A stretch of 64,000 nt of DNA from Magnetococcales bacterium (GCA_015232865.1 JADFYU010000003.1:62001-126000); one strand, 5' to 3'; shown: positions 33,318 to 43,156, numbered from the stretch's first letter. Translations and numbers: made by a program. The notes: a model not told the origin generated them from the letters alone.

Positions 33318-34832
33318 TTATCCCTTGTCTGTGGTACGCATTTGCGGAAACAACAGAACGTCACGGATGGCGGCGGAATCGGTCAGCAACATCACCAATC
33401 GGTCTATGCCGATCCCCTCCCCAGCCGTCGGCGGCATGCCATACTCCAGGGCGCGGATATAATCGGCATCGAAGTGCATGGCCTCCAAATCGCCGGAGTC
33501 CTTGGCATCCACCTGTTTTTGAAAACGTTCGGCCTGATCCGCCGGATCATTCAACTCAGAAAAGGCGTTGGCAATCTCCCAGCCACCGATAAATAACTCA
33601 AAACGTTCGGCAATCTCCGGATTGATGTCGGAACGACGTGACAACGGCGAGACCGAAACCGGGTAGTCAAGAATAAAGGTCGGCTGAATCAATTTCTCCT
33701 CCACCAACCCTTCAAACAGCTCCAACAACAGCTTGCCGTCATCCCATTTGTCATCAATTTTAACGGATTTTTCAGCAGCCAAGGCTAGCAGATAGTCCCG
33801 ATTTCCGATCTGATCGGCGTCGGCACCAGCATATTTGACCAACGATTCGCCCAGGGTCAGCCGCTGCCAGGGCGAGCTGAAATCGACGGTGCGGCCCTGA
33901 TGGGTCACCGCCAACGTTCCGTCGTGGGTCTCTTGGACCACGTGGGTCAACAACGCTTCGGTCAAATCCATCAGATCCCGATAATCGGCAAAAGCCTGAT
34001 AGAACTCCATCATGGTAAACTCTGGATTGTGACGGGTCGACAACCCTTCGTTGCGAAAATTCCGGTTGATCTCGAAGACCCGCTCAAACCCGCCGACAAT
34101 CAGCCGTTTCAGGTAGAGTTCCGGGGCGATACGCAGATAAAGCTCCCGGTCCAGGGCGTTATGATGGGTGACGAACGGACGGGCGACCGCTCCGCCCGGA
34201 ATGGAATGCATCATCGGTGTTTCCACCTCCAGATATCCCCTCCCCTCCATGAAGGCTCGAATCAGTTGGATGATTTTTGAACGGGTTTTAAACAGATCCC
34301 GCACCTCCGGGTTGACGATCAGATCCAGGTAGCGCTGGCGATAACGGGTCTCCAGATCTTCCAGTCCGTGAAATTTCTCCGGCAACGGTCGAACCGATTT
34401 GGACAACAGTTGAAACCGATCGACCCGAACGGTCAATTCTCCGGTCTGGGTCAAAAAGAGTCGACCTTCGACCCCGAGCCAATCCCCCACTTCAATTTTT
34501 CTGAAGATCTCCCGATAGAGCTCCGCCCCGATATGATCGCGACCAACCGCAACCTGAAGACGCCCGGTTTCATCCATCAGGGTGGCAAAAGTCAATTTGC
34601 CAAAATGTCGATGCAAGATTACCCGGCCAGCACAACGGACCAGAGCCGCATCCAAAACAGCGGCATCTTTTTCCTCACCATATTTTTCAACCACTTCAAG
34701 CAATTTTTGCTCGGGTTTGAATTGGTTTGGATAGGGGTTCACCCCCGCCTCTCGCAGTGCGGCGAGCTTCTCTTTTCTAGCTGCGATTTGCGGATTTTCC
34801 TTGATGATCTTACTTTTCTTCTCGGTAGTCAT
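33318..34832 (-). CDS. lysS: Lysyl-tRNA synthetase, class II
   Basis: A 504-residue class II synthetase with an N-terminal OB-fold anticodon domain (GRVILHRHFGKLTFATLMDE) and the catalytic core. Motif 2 is FRNEGLSTRHNPEFTMMEFY and motif 3 is GIGIDRLVMLLT. ATG 34832 follows GAGGA. It leads a tightly packed group (lysS, lolC/E, lolD, M50 protease, trpS, rluB). Confidence 0.96.
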   Translation of the reverse strand: MTTEKKSKIIKENPQIAARKEKLAALREAGVNPYPNQFKPEQKLLEVVEKYGEEKDAAVLDAALVRCAGRVILHRHFGKLTFATLMDETGRLQVAVGRDHIGAELYREIFRKIEVGDWLGVEGRLFLTQTGELTVRVDRFQLLSKSVRPLPEKFHGLEDLETRYRQRYLDLIVNPEVRDLFKTRSKIIQLIRAFMEGRGYLEVETPMMHSIPGGAVARPFVTHHNALDRELYLRIAPELYLKRLIVGGFERVFEINRNFRNEGLSTRHNPEFTMMEFYQAFADYRDLMDLTEALLTHVVQETHDGTLAVTHQGRTVDFSSPWQRLTLGESLVKYAGADADQIGNRDYLLALAAEKSVKIDDKWDDGKLLLELFEGLVEEKLIQPTFILDYPVSVSPLSRRSDINPEIAERFELFIGGWEIANAFSELNDPADQAERFQKQVDAKDSGDLEAMHFDADYIRALEYGMPPTAGEGIGIDRLVMLLTDSAAIRDVLLFPQMRTTDKG

Positions 34833-34889
34833 GTGGTTCCTCGACACAACGATGGGCGTCCTTCGAAATCGGCGCACGCAAACCATCAA

Positions 34890-35084
34890 TTAGTTCAACC
34901 TGTCATAAAACGGTTGATTTTGCTCTTCTCCGGCAGGAATTGCAACCCCCTGTCGGATTACAGTCACCGACAGCTTGGCCCGCTTGGTTTTTTTGGCTTT
35001 TTTTTTGATTTTATTCCATTTGAAGTGGTTATTACGGGATCGGTTATGGGATACTGGAATGGGTATCAAGGGAGGATTTTCCAT
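34890..35084 (-). CDS. Small basic protein upstream of lysS
   Basis: A 64-residue protein starting at ATG 35084, with AGGAG about 8 bases upstream. The middle is strongly basic (KWNKIKKKAKKTKRAK) and the rest has no known motif. Extension to 35213 would run into the divergent receptor gene and is unlikely. The basic patch suggests RNA or DNA binding. It ends 57 bases before lysS on the same strand and may share its transcript. Existence is supported by the ribosome site rather than homology. Confidence 0.5.
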   Translation of the reverse strand: MENPPLIPIPVSHNRSRNNHFKWNKIKKKAKKTKRAKLSVTVIRQGVAIPAGEEQNQPFYDRLN

Positions 35085-35139
35085 TCTCTTGGCTCCTATT
35101 TGACGACCAAATCGTTTCTCTGGCAAAAGGAAAACAAAA

Positions 35140-36669
35140 ATGGCCCTGAAAAATTTATCCGTCGGAGAGAGATTGGGACTCGGTTTCGGCCTCATCGGCG
35201 CTCTCTTTGCCATGGTGGTCTGGCAGTATAATCATAGCCTCTTTGAGTTGATCGACCGGTTTGACCATCTGCAAGAAACGCAGGCGGCCAAAAAAAGCCA
35301 TTTTCTCCACATCAGCCGCTATATGCTGGAGGCCCGGCACAACGAAAAAAATTTCCTCTCCAGAAAAAAAATCGAGGATGCCGACCGGGTCGCTCTTTTT
35401 GTTCAACTCATTCTCGAAGAGACTGAGCCATTAAAAAGAATTGAACGCATGACCGGAAGTCCACCCATCGCTGATAAAATCAACACGCACATCAAACTCT
35501 ATCAGAGTGCCTTCCTCAAAATGGTCGACGCTTGGAAGATAAACGGTCTGAGCCACAACCTCGGATTGCAAGGCCGATTTCGCCAGACCATCCACGCCAT
35601 CGAGGATCAGGCGAAAAATTTTAAGACCAGTCGTCTGACCCATACCCTGCTACAGATTCGTCGTGCCGAAAAAGATCTGGGATTGCGACAAATCCCGCTC
35701 TATCGAGACCAGGTTCTGGAATGGATAGAGGTTTTCAACGCTCAAATCGAAAAATCCGAGCTGGATCAAAAACTGAAGGCGGGACTGTTGAGCGCCCTTG
35801 AAACCTATCGCTCCCACTTTAATTCCTATGCTGTGCAGGTCTTGAAACATCAGGATATTCATGGTGGAAAAGGACCATTCAGAGAGACCGCCCACCAGTT
35901 GGAGGCGCAATTGCAAAAGCAGTTCGTCCCCGACCTGGAAGAGGACATTCTCTCCCTGCGCCGCCGGGAGAAAGATTATCTACTCCGAGGGGAACTTGGT
36001 TATGTCAAAACCGTTCAACAGATCGTGCTACAAATTTTGCACAACATAGAGGCATCAAAAATTTCCGATGAAGACAAAAAACGGTTGAACGAGGGACTGC
36101 TGCGCTATGAGACGGACTTTTTGGCCTTGGTCGATCATGATCGGGAAATCAGGGATCTGGCGGACCGGATGGGCGAGGCCATTCACCAGATCGAACCTCT
36201 GATCACCCTGGGGGTTGCCGAAGCGGTCACCGAAATGACCATCGCCACCGAACAGACCCGATCCCAAGCCACAAACAGCAGTTTGATCGCCCTCTTCATT
36301 TCCCTGGCCATCATGTTGTTGGGAATCATTTTCGCCGTCTATTTCAGCCGCCGCATAACCCGTCCGGTCAACACCCTGACTCAACTGGCGGAACTGTTTG
36401 CTCCACCAAAAGATGAATCGGACATGGAGAGTGCGCCTGTAAAAGATGAAATTTTGATCTTGACCCAGGCCATGGGTCGAATGACCGGCCACCTACAGGA
36501 TATCGTTTACTATTTTATTGACCACACCAAAGACATCAACACCATCGCCGACCAGTTGCAAAGCAGCATTCAGCAACCACTCTCCCCCACCGAGCAGCAA
36601 AAAATCATTGATGATCTTCGTCTCATGTCTCAAGATCTCAAGATAAAAATGCGCCAGTTGAATGCGTAA
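35140..36669 (+). CDS. HBM-type sensor receptor lacking an output domain
   Basis: A 509-residue membrane receptor. TM1 lies at about 11-30, a long helical periplasmic region at 31-380, TM2 at about 382-402 and a HAMP-like helix pair to about 460, after which the protein simply ends with a coiled tail. The periplasmic part carries three copies of the helical-bimodular motif: RHNEKNFLSR (66-75), RRAEKDLGLR (174-183) and RRREKDYLLR (274-283). HBM domains normally sense small organic acids and sit on chemoreceptors or kinases. No methyl-accepting hairpin, kinase, GGDEF or phosphatase domain follows. It must signal through a partner, or is a decoy. AAAAGGAAAAC precedes the ATG. It is next to the large PocR-PAS-phosphatase gene, converging on it. 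Confidence 0.8.
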   Translation: MALKNLSVGERLGLGFGLIGALFAMVVWQYNHSLFELIDRFDHLQETQAAKKSHFLHISRYMLEARHNEKNFLSRKKIEDADRVALFVQLILEETEPLKRIERMTGSPPIADKINTHIKLYQSAFLKMVDAWKINGLSHNLGLQGRFRQTIHAIEDQAKNFKTSRLTHTLLQIRRAEKDLGLRQIPLYRDQVLEWIEVFNAQIEKSELDQKLKAGLLSALETYRSHFNSYAVQVLKHQDIHGGKGPFRETAHQLEAQLQKQFVPDLEEDILSLRRREKDYLLRGELGYVKTVQQIVLQILHNIEASKISDEDKKRLNEGLLRYETDFLALVDHDREIRDLADRMGEAIHQIEPLITLGVAEAVTEMTIATEQTRSQATNSSLIALFISLAIMLLGIIFAVYFSRRITRPVNTLTQLAELFAPPKDESDMESAPVKDEILILTQAMGRMTGHLQDIVYYFIDHTKDINTIADQLQSSIQQPLSPTEQQKIIDDLRLMSQDLKIKMRQLNA

Positions 36670-36670
36670 A

Positions 36671-36720
36671 CCCAGAAACGGCGATCAGCAGTGCGTGCAT
36701 GGCGCAACCCATTGATTGCT
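36671..36720. repeat. Degenerate copy of the palindromic repeat
   Basis: The left arm CCCAGAAACGGCGATCAGCA is followed by GTGCGTGCATGGCGC. It matches the 5' half and core of the copies at 79 and 17968, but the right arm is lost. It starts 2 bases after the receptor stop codon. Confidence 0.65.
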
Positions 36721-36741
36721 CGGCCAGAACAGGAAAAAACA

Positions 36742-36779
36742 ACCGGGTTGATGGAGAAATCTCTCGCCCTCAACCCGGT
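36742..36779. terminator. Bidirectional terminator-like hairpin
   Basis: ACCGGGTTGA (36742-36751) is perfectly complementary to TCAACCCGGT (36770-36779), with an 18-base loop. It lies between the stops of two convergent genes. T-runs are short on both sides, so activity is plausible rather than certain. Confidence 0.6.
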
Positions 36780-36803
36780 GAATCAAGAATGGACCAACTC
36801 ATC

Positions 36804-39800
36804 TCACGAACCATTTTGTGCCAGAAAATCGCCTAACTTTTTGTCCATGCCCAAAATATGGGTTTGCAGCCACCCCCGCAGCGTGGCATCCAGTTCGGAG
36901 ATGAATTCGTTCTCGTTTCTGGAGTTGAGCTGTTTGACAAACGTACCGGCCAGGGTGACCAACTCTTCATGCTCCTGTTTGTGAATATTGAGGTCGGGAT
37001 AGTCATTTTGAATCATCAACGACTCCTCCCGTTGGAAATGAAAATGGGTGTAGTGAATCAAACCATCCAATATATTGCGAATTAACATGCTCGACTGGGG
37101 AGAGTGACCGGCCCGAGTCAGGTCGTTGACCATGATAAAGAGTTTTTGATGGTCCGAATCGATGTCGCCATGGCCGACGCTCAAGGCTTCTGACCACTGA
37201 ATCAGCTTGGAGGTTCGGTCAACAGCATCGGGTCTCTCCTCATCGAGCGGGTTGAAACAGAACCCGATCAGCGAGACATCGTCACGGCGGGTCTCGCCAC
37301 CCTGGTGTTCAAGCAGCTTGTCAAGAATGGCCTCTCCTTGTTCTGGCAGAGGCTGGTCGGCAAGTTGATCCAACAGAGCCATGAACCTTTTTTTACCGAA
37401 TCCAAGCCGTTTCTCACCCCCCACCTGATCCAACAACCCGTCGCTGGTCATATAAAAGCGTCGCCCGTTGGCGATCTCCACACAATGATTGGTGACGACA
37501 ACATCCTGAGAAACCCCTCGATAGCCAATACCAAACTTATCTCCCTTGAGTTCGACAAACGGGCCACCTGGATCCTGATGAAAAAGAGAGAATCGCGCTC
37601 CGGCAAATCGGAGCTGTTTGCGTGCCATTGGGATGTAGCAGGCTCCCAACTCCAGGCCATCGTCCGATTCTCCATCCGAGACATGTTGTCCCAAGGTTCT
37701 TTGGATCAACAGATGCATCCGTTTGATCAATCCCGCCGGATCGCCGGGCAACGCCTCCCGATAGGCCTGACCCAAAGCTCCATTGGTGATCAACGTCATG
37801 AAGGCTCCGGGAACGCCGTGTCCGGTACAATCCCCCAGCATCACCAGGTGGCCGTCTCCCCAAGGGCGGCACCAGTACATATCGCCACCGACGACATCTC
37901 TTGGTTCCCAAACGATGAAATGCTCAGGCATGGCCGCTTTCAGGTTGTGATGCAGAGGAAGAATGGAACTCTGGATACGACTGGCGTACTGGATGGAACC
38001 GGAGATGACCTCCAGCGCATCTTTCAAGCGGTGCTCGGCCTCCTTGCGTTCCGTGATATCGTTAAAAGAGACCACGGCTCCCAACAACTCCCCCTCACGA
38101 ACGATCGGCGTACTGTTGTACTCGACCGGAAAGGGTGTTCCGTCTTTGCGCCAGAGCACCTCATCATCGATACGGTAGGAGTGGCCTTCGGTAAAGGATT
38201 TATACATCCAACAGGTTTCGATGGGATAGTCGGAACCGTCTACGCGCCGATAATGAAACAACAGATGGGCCTGACGGCCCAAGAGTTCCGCCTCGGAGTA
38301 ATCAAGCATCTCCACACATCGTGGGTTGACGAAGGTAATGACGCCATTCGTATCGACCCCGAAAACACCTTGACCAACAGAGGACAACAGCAGGCGCGTT
38401 CGGGCTTCTGACTCGCCCAGTTTCCGTTCGGACTCCTTGCGTTTGGAGATGTCGCTGAAAGCGAGAACGGCACCGATGACCTGGCCATCCTTGTGGATAG
38501 GCGTACTGTTGTATTCGACCTCAAAGGCGGTTCCATCCTTACGCCAGAACACCTCGTCATCGACTCGGTAGGTTTTACCGTCCTGCATCGACCTGAACAA
38601 GGAACAGTGCTTCGACGGATACTCCGATCCATCTTTGCGATGGCGATGGAGCAACTTTTGAAAGTGCACTCCAAGCATCTCCTCAACGGTGAATCCCAGA
38701 AGCCTGCTTGTCATGGGGTTGGCAAAAACGATATGGCCATCCAAATCGATTCCGAAGACCCCATCCCCCACAGATTCCAAAATAAGCCGGGTGCGTTCTT
38801 CGGATTGGCTGATAGCCTCCTCCGTGCGTTTTCGCTCGGTGATATCCCGCACGATTCCGGTAAAAATCAACTCATCACCCAAAACGGCCTCTCCGACCGC
38901 CAGATCCATGGGAAATTCAGTGCCGTTTTTGTGTCGACCAATCATCTCTCGGTTCTGGCCGATGATACGGGCCTCACGGGTATCCAGATAGCGACGGAGA
39001 AAGCCGTCATGAGCGCTGGAATGGGGTTCGGGCATGAGCATGTTGACGTTCTTCCCAACGATCTCGTCCAGGGAATAACCAAAGATTCGTTCGGCTGCCG
39101 GGGAAAAGCTCTGGACGATACCCCGATCACTGATGGTAATGATACCATCGGCCGCGTTATCGATAATGGTTCGAATGCGCATTTCGCTGTTGGAGAGCTT
39201 TCGTGTCCTCTCTTCGACCATCTGCTCCAGTTGATCTTTGTAGGCCGAAAGCTCCTCCCGAGCCAGTTCGGCATCTTCCGCCAGATTGAGCGCCGCCAGC
39301 CGACCTTGACGCTGGGCGGCCTGGGCAGAGGTGGCCTGCATCCGATCCAGGATCAGGGTCGCCAGAATATTGGTAAAACGACTCAGAAAACCGAGGATTG
39401 ACGGTAGTTTTTCCTCGGGAATGACCGGAACATCGGCGATGGCGGCCCTATAATCCGCCGCGTCAAATCCAACATCTAGGGCCTGAGCCTCAAAAAAAGC
39501 CTGGTCTGGAGGCGCCAAAAGAAACTGGCCGATAAACACATTGGCCAGATGGCGATCGTTGACCATGATGGGGGAGGCGGCGTCGGTCAGACCGTTGCCA
39601 CAGCGATAGATGGTATAATTTTGACCCGATTGAAGCTGACGTGAAAGAATGGTGTCACTTTCAATGCAGCGCGCGCAGGTGACACCATTGACCCGATGAA
39701 AATCGGTGCAGGCCCGCTGCCAGCGGGCGGCTACCAGGACGTTACCCTCCAGGTCAATGATGGCGGAGGCCACCCCGACCGCATGACAGAAATCCTCAAA

Positions 39801-40763
39801 CATCGATTCCAGTCCGCTAATTCCCAATAGGGAAGAGAGCTTGAACTCCTCATCCTGACCCGTGGCAGACAGGAGATCATCAGCCACGTCATCTTCGGTA
39901 TTGGCAAAGTCAAAGGGGGGCGGCTTGGCGGATTCCCGGGCAAGATCGTTGAGACGCCGCTTCAGCTCAATGATCCGAAGTTCGCGCCCGGTAGCCAGGC
40001 GGTTGAAACGATCCGATTCTGCGTTGGTATCTTGGATGACCTGAACGGCATCTCGCAGCTCCTGCTCCCGTTTGTGTGCTGAGATTTCGGCCCGATTCAG
40101 AGCCTCCAACATGGCATTATAGGCGCGCAGGACATCGCCCAACTCATCACTGCGATCCCATTCCAGCGGATTTTGGATCTGCTCTTCCATGGGCCGTTCA
40201 ATGACCTGCCGAAACTCATTCAAAGGTCGCCCGATCATGATCCGAACACCAAAAAAGGTACCGACGCCCAGAGCTGCAAGCAAAGTCAGCAGAATTGCGC
40301 CGTTAATCTTGAGATGGTCAAAAACAGCCGATCGAATACCGTCATCATGCACCGTAACCACCAGTTGACCGATAACTGTGGAACCGGAGCTTGATTGATG
40401 GCTTAGAGGATGCTCCAAGCGAAAGTCGGGGGAGCGAGGTGGCTGCCGGGGGTTGCCGATACTGGCCAGGATTTCGCCACTCTTGCCAAGAACTTCCGCC
40501 GCCTGTAAAAATGGCAGTCGGCTTTGCTCTTCGAGAAGATTCCGTACCCGTTGGAGGTCAAATTCCCAAACCGCGGTCTCGACGGCGTTGCCCTGAACGG
40601 TGACCAGATCAGCCAGATTTTCAACCAGTCGCGCTCTTTCACTGCGATAGAAATCCAACTCCAAAACCAAAAACAGCGTTAAAACGGCCGCCACTGTCAG
40701 GGAGAGTTGAATTCTCAGCAGCTTTCCGCCAAGACTGTTGACTTGGGAAAACAATGAAGACAC
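36804..40763 (-). CDS. PocR-PAS-SpoIIE phosphatase-hemerythrin sensor, 1319 residues
   Basis: A very large membrane sensor. Order: TM1 (about 15-37), a periplasmic loop, TM2 (about 150-175), HAMP, coiled coil, a PocR-type ligand domain with several Cys (about 305-475; VTCARCIESD), three PAS domains (about 530-905), a PP2C-like SpoIIE phosphatase (about 925-1170; RDVVGGDMYW, GDCTGHGVPGAFM) and a complete bacteriohemerythrin (about 1187-1319). The hemerythrin keeps all seven ligands: His1205, then HFHFQREE, HKQEH and HILGMD. PAS2 and PAS3 are near-duplicates. SpoIIE phosphatases usually act on anti-sigma antagonists; here O2 or NO bound by the di-iron site could gate activity. No antagonist or anti-sigma gene is seen nearby. 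Confidence 0.88.
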   Translation of the reverse strand: MSSLFSQVNSLGGKLLRIQLSLTVAAVLTLFLVLELDFYRSERARLVENLADLVTVQGNAVETAVWEFDLQRVRNLLEEQSRLPFLQAAEVLGKSGEILASIGNPRQPPRSPDFRLEHPLSHQSSSGSTVIGQLVVTVHDDGIRSAVFDHLKINGAILLTLLAALGVGTFFGVRIMIGRPLNEFRQVIERPMEEQIQNPLEWDRSDELGDVLRAYNAMLEALNRAEISAHKREQELRDAVQVIQDTNAESDRFNRLATGRELRIIELKRRLNDLARESAKPPPFDFANTEDDVADDLLSATGQDEEFKLSSLLGISGLESMFEDFCHAVGVASAIIDLEGNVLVAARWQRACTDFHRVNGVTCARCIESDTILSRQLQSGQNYTIYRCGNGLTDAASPIMVNDRHLANVFIGQFLLAPPDQAFFEAQALDVGFDAADYRAAIADVPVIPEEKLPSILGFLSRFTNILATLILDRMQATSAQAAQRQGRLAALNLAEDAELAREELSAYKDQLEQMVEERTRKLSNSEMRIRTIIDNAADGIITISDRGIVQSFSPAAERIFGYSLDEIVGKNVNMLMPEPHSSAHDGFLRRYLDTREARIIGQNREMIGRHKNGTEFPMDLAVGEAVLGDELIFTGIVRDITERKRTEEAISQSEERTRLILESVGDGVFGIDLDGHIVFANPMTSRLLGFTVEEMLGVHFQKLLHRHRKDGSEYPSKHCSLFRSMQDGKTYRVDDEVFWRKDGTAFEVEYNSTPIHKDGQVIGAVLAFSDISKRKESERKLGESEARTRLLLSSVGQGVFGVDTNGVITFVNPRCVEMLDYSEAELLGRQAHLLFHYRRVDGSDYPIETCWMYKSFTEGHSYRIDDEVLWRKDGTPFPVEYNSTPIVREGELLGAVVSFNDITERKEAEHRLKDALEVISGSIQYASRIQSSILPLHHNLKAAMPEHFIVWEPRDVVGGDMYWCRPWGDGHLVMLGDCTGHGVPGAFMTLITNGALGQAYREALPGDPAGLIKRMHLLIQRTLGQHVSDGESDDGLELGACYIPMARKQLRFAGARFSLFHQDPGGPFVELKGDKFGIGYRGVSQDVVVTNHCVEIANGRRFYMTSDGLLDQVGGEKRLGFGKKRFMALLDQLADQPLPEQGEAILDKLLEHQGGETRRDDVSLIGFCFNPLDEERPDAVDRTSKLIQWSEALSVGHGDIDSDHQKLFIMVNDLTRAGHSPQSSMLIRNILDGLIHYTHFHFQREESLMIQNDYPDLNIHKQEHEELVTLAGTFVKQLNSRNENEFISELDATLRGWLQTHILGMDKKLGDFLAQNGS

Positions 40764-40970
40764 TTCTTGACCTCAGATCAAGTAATTGAATAAGTTTGAC
40801 AATCCTATGTATTCCCGGAACCTCAGATCAGGAACCGACCCGGAGATTGCATTTCTCCATTGGGCATATTACACTTACGTAGTGGCAAAGGGCAATCCAA
40901 GATAGCGCGACAATGGCTGCTATCCGAGCGGGGTAAAGTACCCTCTTTCAACCTCGAATGGGAAAATAAA

Positions 40971-41738
40971 ATGAGTGTTGCTCAACTTTTGTTGGGGTTT
41001 TTTTTACTGGCAGGTCTGAACGGACAGGCCATGGCCGACGAGAAAATTTTAACGGCTGATTTCCGCCCCCGCCCACCGGAAATGGTGGTCGCGGAAGGGG
41101 AACAGATTTCCGGCCCCCTCAAGGATATCCTGGAGGAAGCGGCCGTTCGACATGGTTATAAACTCCGCTGGCGCGTCGCCCCTTTTCCGCAAAGCCTGTA
41201 CGATTTGAAAACCGGTCATGTGGATATCGTTCCACGCGTCATTCACACCAAGCAACGTGAATCCTTCGTCCAGTACCTCGGCCCCATCGGTTATCAAAAC
41301 AAAGACATCCATTTTTTGGTTCATAAGGGTCAGGAAGGGACCATCCGTTCCTACGATGACCTCCGCTCCAAAGCCATAGGGGTTAAACTAAAAACGGCCT
41401 ATTTCCCAGATTTTGACAACGACTCCTCTCTCCGGAAAGAGACCTCGTCCGATGACACCAGCCTGGCTCGCATGTTTATCGGCGGTCGATTTCAAACCGT
41501 GGCCCTGCTGGATAAACAGGCCATGGAAGGGGTATTGGCTGGACTGGGTTTCAAAGACTATGCCTTTGCCGATTATGTTTTTCGGCAGAAAATTGGCAAT
41601 TTCTACGGCATGTCCAAAACATCTGCCAACGCCGCCCTGTTTCCTGTACTCAATGAGACATTGAGTCAGATGGGTAAATCGGGACGAATCAGTGCCATTT
41701 ATGATTTCTACCATGTCAAAGCACCTCTTTCGGAGTGA
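40971..41738 (+). CDS. Periplasmic solute-binding protein (SBP_bac_3-like)
   Basis: A 255-residue protein with a signal peptide (VAQLLLGFFLLAGLNGQAMA) and a family-3 solute-binding fold: ADFRPRPPEM, SGPLKDILEEAAVRHGYKL and GHVDIVPRVIHTKQRE. The start at ATG 40971 removes an unlikely N-terminal extension from 40860. No transporter permease or ATPase is encoded nearby, so it may feed a receptor or kinase instead, as many stand-alone members do. The ligand is probably an amino acid or related polar compound, but the sequence does not show which. Confidence 0.8.
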   Translation: MSVAQLLLGFFLLAGLNGQAMADEKILTADFRPRPPEMVVAEGEQISGPLKDILEEAAVRHGYKLRWRVAPFPQSLYDLKTGHVDIVPRVIHTKQRESFVQYLGPIGYQNKDIHFLVHKGQEGTIRSYDDLRSKAIGVKLKTAYFPDFDNDSSLRKETSSDDTSLARMFIGGRFQTVALLDKQAMEGVLAGLGFKDYAFADYVFRQKIGNFYGMSKTSANAALFPVLNETLSQMGKSGRISAIYDFYHVKAPLSE

Positions 41739-41789
41739 GACTGAGAGCAATAAGGTAGGAAGGATCATCCGGGTCGCAAGAGAATCGGG

Positions 41790-42897
41790 CTATTCCGGCC
41801 CGGCAATTCTCTGAGCCAGAGCCGCTTTGATAAAATCATCCAGATCTCCATCCAACACCCCGTCCGCATTGCCCTTTTCGACACCGGTGCGTAAATCCTT
41901 GACCATTCGGTAAGGGTGCAGAACGTAGGAGCGGATCTGATGGCCCCAACCGATATCGGTTTTGGCATCCGCCGTGGCCTGGGCTTCGGTGGCACGCTTG
42001 TCCAACTCCAACTGGTAGAGGCGGGCCCGGAGCATACTGAACGCTTCGTCCTTGTTGCGGTGTTGTGAGCGTCCGCTCTGACACTGAACGACGATGCCGG
42101 ATGGGTGATGAGTGATTCGGATGGCCGAGCTGGTTTTATTGATGTGCTGACCACCGGCCCCAGACGCCCGATAGGTATCGATGCGAATATCCTTCTCATC
42201 GATCTCCACCTCGATACTGTCATCAACCTCCGGATAGACGTAAACGGAAGAAAAAGAGGTATGGCGTCGTGCTGAGGAGTCAAAAGGACTGATCCGCACC
42301 AGACGGTGAACCCCACCCTCGGTCTTCAGATAGCCATAGGCCATCTCTCCGACCACCCGAACCGTGACCGATTTACACCCGGCTTCATCTCCCGCTTGAT
42401 AATCCTGGATTTCAGTCTTGAAGCTGTGCGCCTCCGCCCACCGCAGGTACATGCGCAGCAACATCTCCGCCCAATCCTGGGACTCGGTGCCGCCGGCTCC
42501 GGGGTGAATTTCAAGGAAAGCGTTGTTGCCATCGGCTTCATCCGAAAGCATCCGCTTTAATTCCAGGTCCGCAACCCGGTGCAGCATGGCCGTTGACTGA
42601 GCTGCGATTTCGGTCAGGAGGGTTTCATCCCCCTCTTCCATGGCCATTTCATTCAACTCCACCGCATCGTTCAACTCCTGATCCAAAGCCTCCCACTCGC
42701 CGATGGTCTTCTCCAGCAGACTCTTTTCGCGCAAAATCTCCTTGGCGCGAGTCGGGTCCGACCATAATTCCGGCTCTTCGCTTAAGGCGTTGATCTCCAG
42801 AAGCCGTCTTTTTCCGTTCTCGTAGTCAAAGATGCCCCCTCAGGAGAACAAGTTTCTCCCGGATGGCGTCAAAATTTTTCTGGCTGCTTTCATCCAT
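41790..42897 (-). CDS. prfB: Peptide chain release factor 2 with programmed +1 frameshift
   Basis: The gene is read as two frames. It starts at ATG 42897 (MDESSQKNFDAIREKLVLLR, with AAAGGTGA upstream) and reaches an in-frame TGA at 42828-42826. After a +1 shift it continues as DYENGKRRLLEINALSEEPE and runs to 41790, about 368 residues in all. RF2 releases peptides at UGA and UAA. SPF (stop-codon recognition) is in RISPFDSSARRH and GGQ (catalysis) is in SGAGGQHINKTSS. A simple frame finder would call only the part from 42734 and lose about 55 residues. Confidence 0.95.
42825..42840 (-). promoter_or_regulatory. RF2 programmed frameshift site
   Basis: On the minus strand the bases read AGGGGGCATCTTTGAC: an internal Shine-Dalgarno (AGGGGG), three bases, then CTT TGA C. 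This is the classical autoregulatory signal: low RF2 causes a pause at UGA and a +1 slip on CUU. Confidence 0.95.
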
Positions 42898-43156
42898 AGT
42901 AACTGTAAATCACCTTTAATCTGTCTGTCTGTTCGGGTAAAGTGTGCCATTATATCATCGTGGGATCAAACAGTCATCCCGCTTCTTTTTGATTTTTTTC
43001 CGACAGATCGTATCTATGGCATCGCCGTTCAGGCGATAATGGAACGACACTCAACCCGGTTTTACCCGTAAAAAGAGCTTGGAAGCTGGCAAGCGGCAAT
43101 ACCCAGACAGCATCACAGGCCCAAACTGTTTTTTTACTATACAAATGAGGATCATC

